Below the pieces are notes generated by a model that did no database searches, was not told the DNA's origin, and worked only from the letters and a program-made list of their open reading frames with translations. A stretch of DNA of 64,000 bases from Tetmemena sp. SeJ-2015 (taxonomy: Eukaryota > Ciliophora > Spirotrichea > Sporadotrichida > Oxytrichidae). Shown one piece after another: positions 60,297 to 64,000 of this stretch (its first letter is position 1; every line of letters starts with the position of its first letter). Position numbers and translations under genes: made by a program. The stretch spans positions 1 through 64,000 of the forward strand of contig JAJKFJ010020759.1 of the NCBI GenBank assembly GCA_027382625.1. Reading direction: 5' to 3'.

Positions 60297-61215
60297 TCAG
60301 TGAGAATAGCAGTAAGCTAGTACTTGTTGCGCCTCGTGCTGAGAAATTCTTTTAAGTGTAATATCCCATTTAGGAAGGCGAATGGCGATGTAATCATTGA
60401 TCGATAAGAACACCCAAGATGAAGAACGAACGTACTTCAAGTTTTTGTCCCTCCCTTCTCTCAACACTGTCAGTTCGTTCGCGAACTCAAGACCTCTCTC
60501 TTCCTTCTTTACAAGGTATTCCGTAAGGGAAGATCTTGTAAGCATACTCTTCATGTATGATGGTGTCTCTTCGCTTCGCTCAGCAAGGTGGAGGTAATTT
60601 TGAACACACTCCTCCAAAGTTACAACTCTCAACCATGGAGTCTTGCTTTGGGCTAGCTGAAACTTTACTGACACCAAAACTAAGGCTCTGATTCATGAAC
60701 TCAATCTTCCTCTTCTTCTCTCTTGCTTCCTCTTTAGTTGAACGTGCTTGTCTCTTAGCTTGCCTCTTAGCTGGCGCCATCTTTAAAGTTTCTTTATCGT
60801 CAATTACGAACTCAGCCATGTGCTTCTTCCCAATGTGTTTCTTGAGGAAAGGCAGAGTGAGAGAATGTCTGCTCACAAGTTGAGCAAGATAGCGACCGTC
60901 CACTTTCTAATGCTTCATATAGATCTTAGGTTTGTCTGAGTGGACTTCCTTGTGTGCCGCTTGAGGCTCTGAGGATATTCGAACTGTCGTTGACATTACT
61001 CGCATTCAAAGAGTTTCTCTCCTCATTGATCTCTGAAGCAGCAACAAGAGGAGCATCAGGTGCGATAGTTTAAACGCCCACCGACTTCTCAACTCTTGGC
61101 TTGACAATTTAAAGCACAGAGATCTCTTGCTCGAGCTCCAGTTCAGAGAGCTCTCCCTTGCACTTAGTGCACACAGCATCTGTTTGGTTGCTGTTCCGAA
61201 ACATTAGTTTAGCTT
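60297..61215 (-). pseudogene. TBE accessory ORF with two C2H2 zinc fingers
   Basis: Minus-strand reading gives VCTKCKGELSELELEQEIS (about 61,170), a first finger CEQCQRQFEYPQSLKRHTRK (about 61,000-60,945; its second Gln-type codon is TAA), and a second finger CSTCEQTFSHSAF followed after a frameshift by LKKHIGKKH (60,890-60,825). A basic Ala/Lys/Arg stretch (KRQAKRQARSTKEEAREKKR) and a C-terminal part to about 60,297 follow. Fingers and a basic stretch suggest DNA binding, perhaps at the element ends. At least two frameshifts make it non-functional as it stands. Confidence 0.65.
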
Positions 61216-61890
61216 GTGTTTGCTAAGGTTGTACTTGTCCTCTTAGCTAGGTTGGTTTGCCATCTAAATTCAAATTCTTAAATTAGAGAGCCGCCACTTT
61301 TATTATTAATGTATGCTGTTTGCGCCTAGGTGCAGAGCACTCACGAGAACCTCAGAGTGCAAAAGATGTCAGTTTATTGATGTCTTCATCTTTCTTAATT
61401 TATAAATTAGATAGCTCCATACTTTTATCTCTTATTCTGCTGATTTTGCTAAACGAATAAGTTCAAAACGCAGTTAGTGTGCTACTATTTCCGTTGGCAC
61501 CATGTTAGTAATGTCGACGTCAAGAAAGGCTTATCGATAGCTGCTACTAAATTTCATTGCAACGCGATTGAACTGCTACTAATTAAGTTGCGGCAACTTT
61601 AGTATTGCTACTAATTAAGTTTTAAGTATAATTAGTATTAATTTAATGGAGTCACCACATATAAAAAGGACACCATCTTCACAACTTGCACCTGATTCGC
61701 TTAGTTCTCTAGCTCTATCTATTTCAGCTTGTCATCCTATAGGATCACAATTAAATAGTAAGACTTTAGTTTCGTGGGTCAGATCTATATCAATAAAAAT
61801 AATTTTGATTTTCAAATAGAACAACGAGTACTCGAGCAAGATGGTGGAAAACTTGAATGTTAAGCGATTAAAAGTGGGAAGCGCAAAGAG

Positions 61891-62640
61891 TTGACAACAG
61901 GTTCGAGCAGGAAGACATCTACAGTACCTCACTTAGCAGGTAAGAAGCTCTCATATGAATGGAGTAACAATAATCTAGTTGGTTTGTTCCTTGCGACAAT
62001 GAATGGAACAAAGATCTCGTTTCCTCAAAGGCAATTCTTGGGCTTGATGAGAAGAAAAGCTCTCAAAAAACCATCGAATGTCAACATGGATGGAGATCCA
62101 AACTATCCTGAGATCTCAGTCATTAATATGTATGACGATGCGATGGAGATCCGGAGGTTGCTCTAATTCCTTCCTAACAAGGAAAAACTCTCAAACTTGC
62201 CAGAACGAAGGTTCTTCTTGGCGTCCTTGCTACTGTACGTGAAGAGTACCTCAAAGAGATCATTGAATGCACACAGGAAGAGATTCTAATTAAGGGAGAA
62301 CGACCCAAAGAAGCAAGGAAAAGTTATCAAGCGACAGAATGCGGTTAGAGCAGCCTTCAGAAGTATCCTACTTCTTAGTAAGTTTTAGAGTTAACTGTGT
62401 AGAGAAAACCTGGCACTGGCATCTACTTAATTAAGGAGAGAGCAAAGGTATTCAGAGCCGGAAGCAAATACAAGCATGAGGTGAGCAGCGTCTATCACTA
62501 TAGAAACTTAGGGACGACGAGAGATGCACATAGATGCGGAAGCAGGTTCGAAGATGAGGAAGCCAGGTCCATCTGGCCCAGCAGAAGAGAGAAAGGAACC
62601 TCTAAGAATCCCTTCTTCCCACTTCCCAGATAAGCAAAAG
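61891..62640 (+). pseudogene. TBE second accessory ORF
   Basis: ATG 61,891 (MTTGSSRKTSTVPHLAGKKL) runs SFPQRQFLGLMRRKALKKPS and MYDDAMEIRRLL. After a frameshift near 62,210 it resumes as LLGVLATVREEYLKEIIECT and then RKPGTGIYLIKERAKVFRAG and VSSVYHYRNLG to about 62,640. The position between the finger ORF and the transposase suits the small ORF of TBEs. Function unknown; rich in Lys/Arg. The frameshift marks decay. Confidence 0.55.
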
Positions 62641-62819
62641 TGACTTAAGTCATTAAGTTAAGCTTAAAAACTTTTCCTAAATATTCACTCTACCTTATCT
62701 CGAGCATAACTTGTCTTCTCTTCTTCCACTCTCACAACTACTAACTCACTATTAAATCCTCTGTATCGATATGCTTAATCATGCATCAAGTGATAGAGCA
62801 GCAGCTTCTTATAGTGTCC

Positions 62820-63690
62820 CTTAACTAAGTTCCAGTAAAACTCAATGCCATTGAACTCTGGCGAGTATGGAACATTAAAAAGCAGGAGTGATGTTCAACT
62901 CAGCGTATGCCTTCTTCGCTTCCTTTGTCTGTGTACGCTGAGGAGGTTGACAACGAGTAGAACGATCTCACCGTATGTGATCTTCTCTCTGAGCTTTTTA
63001 AGGAACGCAACATACTGGTCTCTCTCGCTTGATAGAGGAGGATGAAGGACATAAGCTTCTAGGCCTGAGTCTTCGCTGATCCCTGCAAGTAACGCACTTG
63101 TAGTTCATATTTACTTTCTACTCGTAAACTTCTATGTTAACGTGCTTCTCGTACCAACTCTTTCTTCATGAAGGTGTTGTGTTGAACAGTCGCTCAAAGC
63201 TCTAGCAAATTCCGCCATCCTCTCACCACCTGAGCAGGCTAGTTGTAATTATATTTCAGATTAATTATATAAAATGGGCTTATGATTCATACGCGCTTCA
63301 CTCGATCTCACAGTTTCTTGTACGATATGCAATTCAACGATACGATGTTTGCTAGCAGTCTACGGAGAGATCTTGAAATAAGGAAACTATGGAAAATCTT
63401 TGCGCGCTACTCCAAACTGAAGTGCGCTAGTGGCGTCTAAGAGTTTGAGGATCAATCAAATTATTGATTTGCACATCTTGAAACTTAGAAGTGCGAATGA
63501 GGAACAGCTGCAACTCTAACTTTCTCATCTGCAAAGCAACTTTAAAATGCGAGAGTATAGTGCGCGCTGGCACTTTCAACATTTTTGCGATGGAGTTGAT
63601 GATGAGAACTGGCTATTACTACTGATAAGGGTGACTAAATCCATACCTTAGAGTCAAAGTGAAACTGAGATAGGATGGATCATGAAGTTA
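62820..63690 (-). pseudogene. TBE transposase (IS630/Tc1-mariner DDE family), frame-broken
   Basis: The N-terminal region (about 63,600-63,530) reads INSIAKMLKVPARTILSHF, a helix-turn-helix typical of the family. The C-terminal catalytic end (about 62,900-62,830) reads NVPYSPEFNGIEFYWNLVK, the last DDE/DDD block with its conserved Pro-Tyr-Ser-Pro and Glu. The middle contains EKHVNIEVYE and YVAFLKKLREKITYGE. At least three frameshifts separate these parts. The same 5' half is found in the element at 25.4-26.4 kb. An active copy elsewhere would be needed to mobilise both. Confidence 0.75.
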
Positions 63691-63840
63691 TTTTTGATTA
63701 ATTTCGCGTTTGACTCGCATGATTATAAGTATTATTGAGAAAATCAGTGAGTTGATCAATAATTTGAAATAGAAATAAATAACAGCCAATTAATTAATAA
63801 TCACTAAAATAATATTCGGATTTGATATAGCAGATCAGAA

Positions 63841-64000
63841 ATGGAAAACTTTCTTCGCAAAGAGTTGGAGCAATACAAAGATTTTAGCCTCCTGTCATAG
63901 TCACGCTTTACGAAATGCAACTTGGATCCCTCACTTTTCTTTGAGAGCAGAGGCTACGAGTTCCTGAGGAGCAAATCTGGAAAGAATGTTGGCGCTATAA
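63841..64000 (+). CDS. N-terminus of an unknown gene, cut by window end
   Basis: ATG 63,841 opens MENFLRKELEQYKDFSLLSQ then SRFTKCNLDPSLFFESRGYE and stays open to the window edge (53 codons) with one TAG read as Gln. Codon use and GC content resemble the single-copy genes of the left side. No family can be named from this much. It starts about 100 bp past the broken end of the TBE. Confidence 0.5.

Larger units (their letters stand above)
59727..63735. mobile_element. Nearly complete TBE (Tc1/mariner-type) element, 4.0 kb, right end broken
   Basis: The left end carries AAAACCCAAAACCCCATAAT, a C4A4-type telomere-like tip, and continues through ATAATCATGC. On the right, the inner part of the inverted repeat (TTTGACTCGCATGATTATAA) is present at 63,708-63,727 but the sequence departs at about 63,735, so the tip is lost. 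Three gene remnants lie inside: C2H2-finger ORF (-), second ORF (+), DDE transposase (-). Length and gene content fit oxytrichid TBEs, which in the literature encode a transposase and two accessory proteins. Confidence 0.85.

Noticed and set aside
1..64000. Tetrahymena or Paramecium as source (same stop-codon usage)
   Set aside because: Tetrahymena telomere-type repeats would be C4A2, and the C4A4 tips, pointer-flanked short IESs and TBE-type elements fit stichotrichs better. Paramecium IESs are bounded by TA only, unlike the AATA, TAG and TTACCT pointers seen.
1..64000. CRISPR arrays, bacterial operons, rRNA genes
   Set aside because: Looked for and not seen; the repeats present are paralogous genes and transposons, and coding requires a ciliate code.

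Overview
The window looks like germline (micronuclear) DNA of a stichotrich ciliate such as Oxytricha, Stylonychia or a relative. Four observations support this. (1) Recognisable proteins (SRP72, a four-domain cation channel, zinc-finger proteins) read through only if TAA and TAG mean glutamine and TGA is the stop. (2) Coding frames are cut by short AT-rich inserts bounded by 3-6 bp direct repeats; removing the insert plus one repeat restores the frame, as expected for internal eliminated sequences (IESs) with pointers. (3) Tc1/mariner-type elements have terminal inverted repeats beginning with C4A4 telomere-like sequence and duplicate ATT, as telomere-bearing elements (TBE) of oxytrichids do. 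(4) Conventional GT-AG introns are also present and distinct from the IESs. Species cannot be named. Most coding calls come from reading conserved frames by eye, so coordinates are outer limits of discontinuous coding segments, not exact exons.

Layout. 1-20.1 kb is a tightly packed single-copy region: a voltage-gated cation channel (-, 3' end outside the window), an unknown gene (-), a charged/coiled-coil gene (+), an N/Q-rich gene (+), a low-complexity gene (-), a long coiled-coil gene (+), SRP72 (+), and a cysteine-rich type I membrane protein (+). Several neighbours are only 5-20 bp apart or overlap at their starts.

20.1-43.3 kb is a tandemly duplicated cluster. Unit 1 (about 20.1-28.9 kb) and unit 2 (about 29.9-40.7 kb) share the order: small gene X, Hint-like gene type 1 (A, C), Hint-like gene type 2 (B, D), then a short conserved ORF. 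A fifth relative (G) follows. Short antisense or nested copies of a second unknown family (H) lie among them. Unit 1 carries a 1.0-kb TBE derivative that unit 2 lacks. Unit 2 carries a 2.3-kb inverted-repeat element that unit 1 lacks; that element holds an acetyltransferase-like reading frame. Unit 2 also has a 1.43-kb near-perfect palindrome with a MORN-repeat fragment in each arm.

43.3-51.3 kb has two further inverted-repeat elements, a minus-strand gene ending in a C4 zinc ribbon, a small plus-strand gene, and a minus-strand C2HC zinc-finger gene resembling ZNF474. 51.6-59.5 kb holds two more diverged Hint-like paralogues (F, E). 59.7-63.7 kb is a nearly complete but frame-broken TBE with two C2H2 fingers, a second ORF and a DDE transposase. 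A new plus-strand gene starts at 63,841 and leaves the window.

The most interesting system is the seven-member family (A, B, C, D, G, F, E). Members appear to be secreted, and their C-terminal segment resembles the second half of a hedgehog/intein (Hint) self-processing domain. The family is expanding by segmental duplication in the germline and is being hit by several transposon types.
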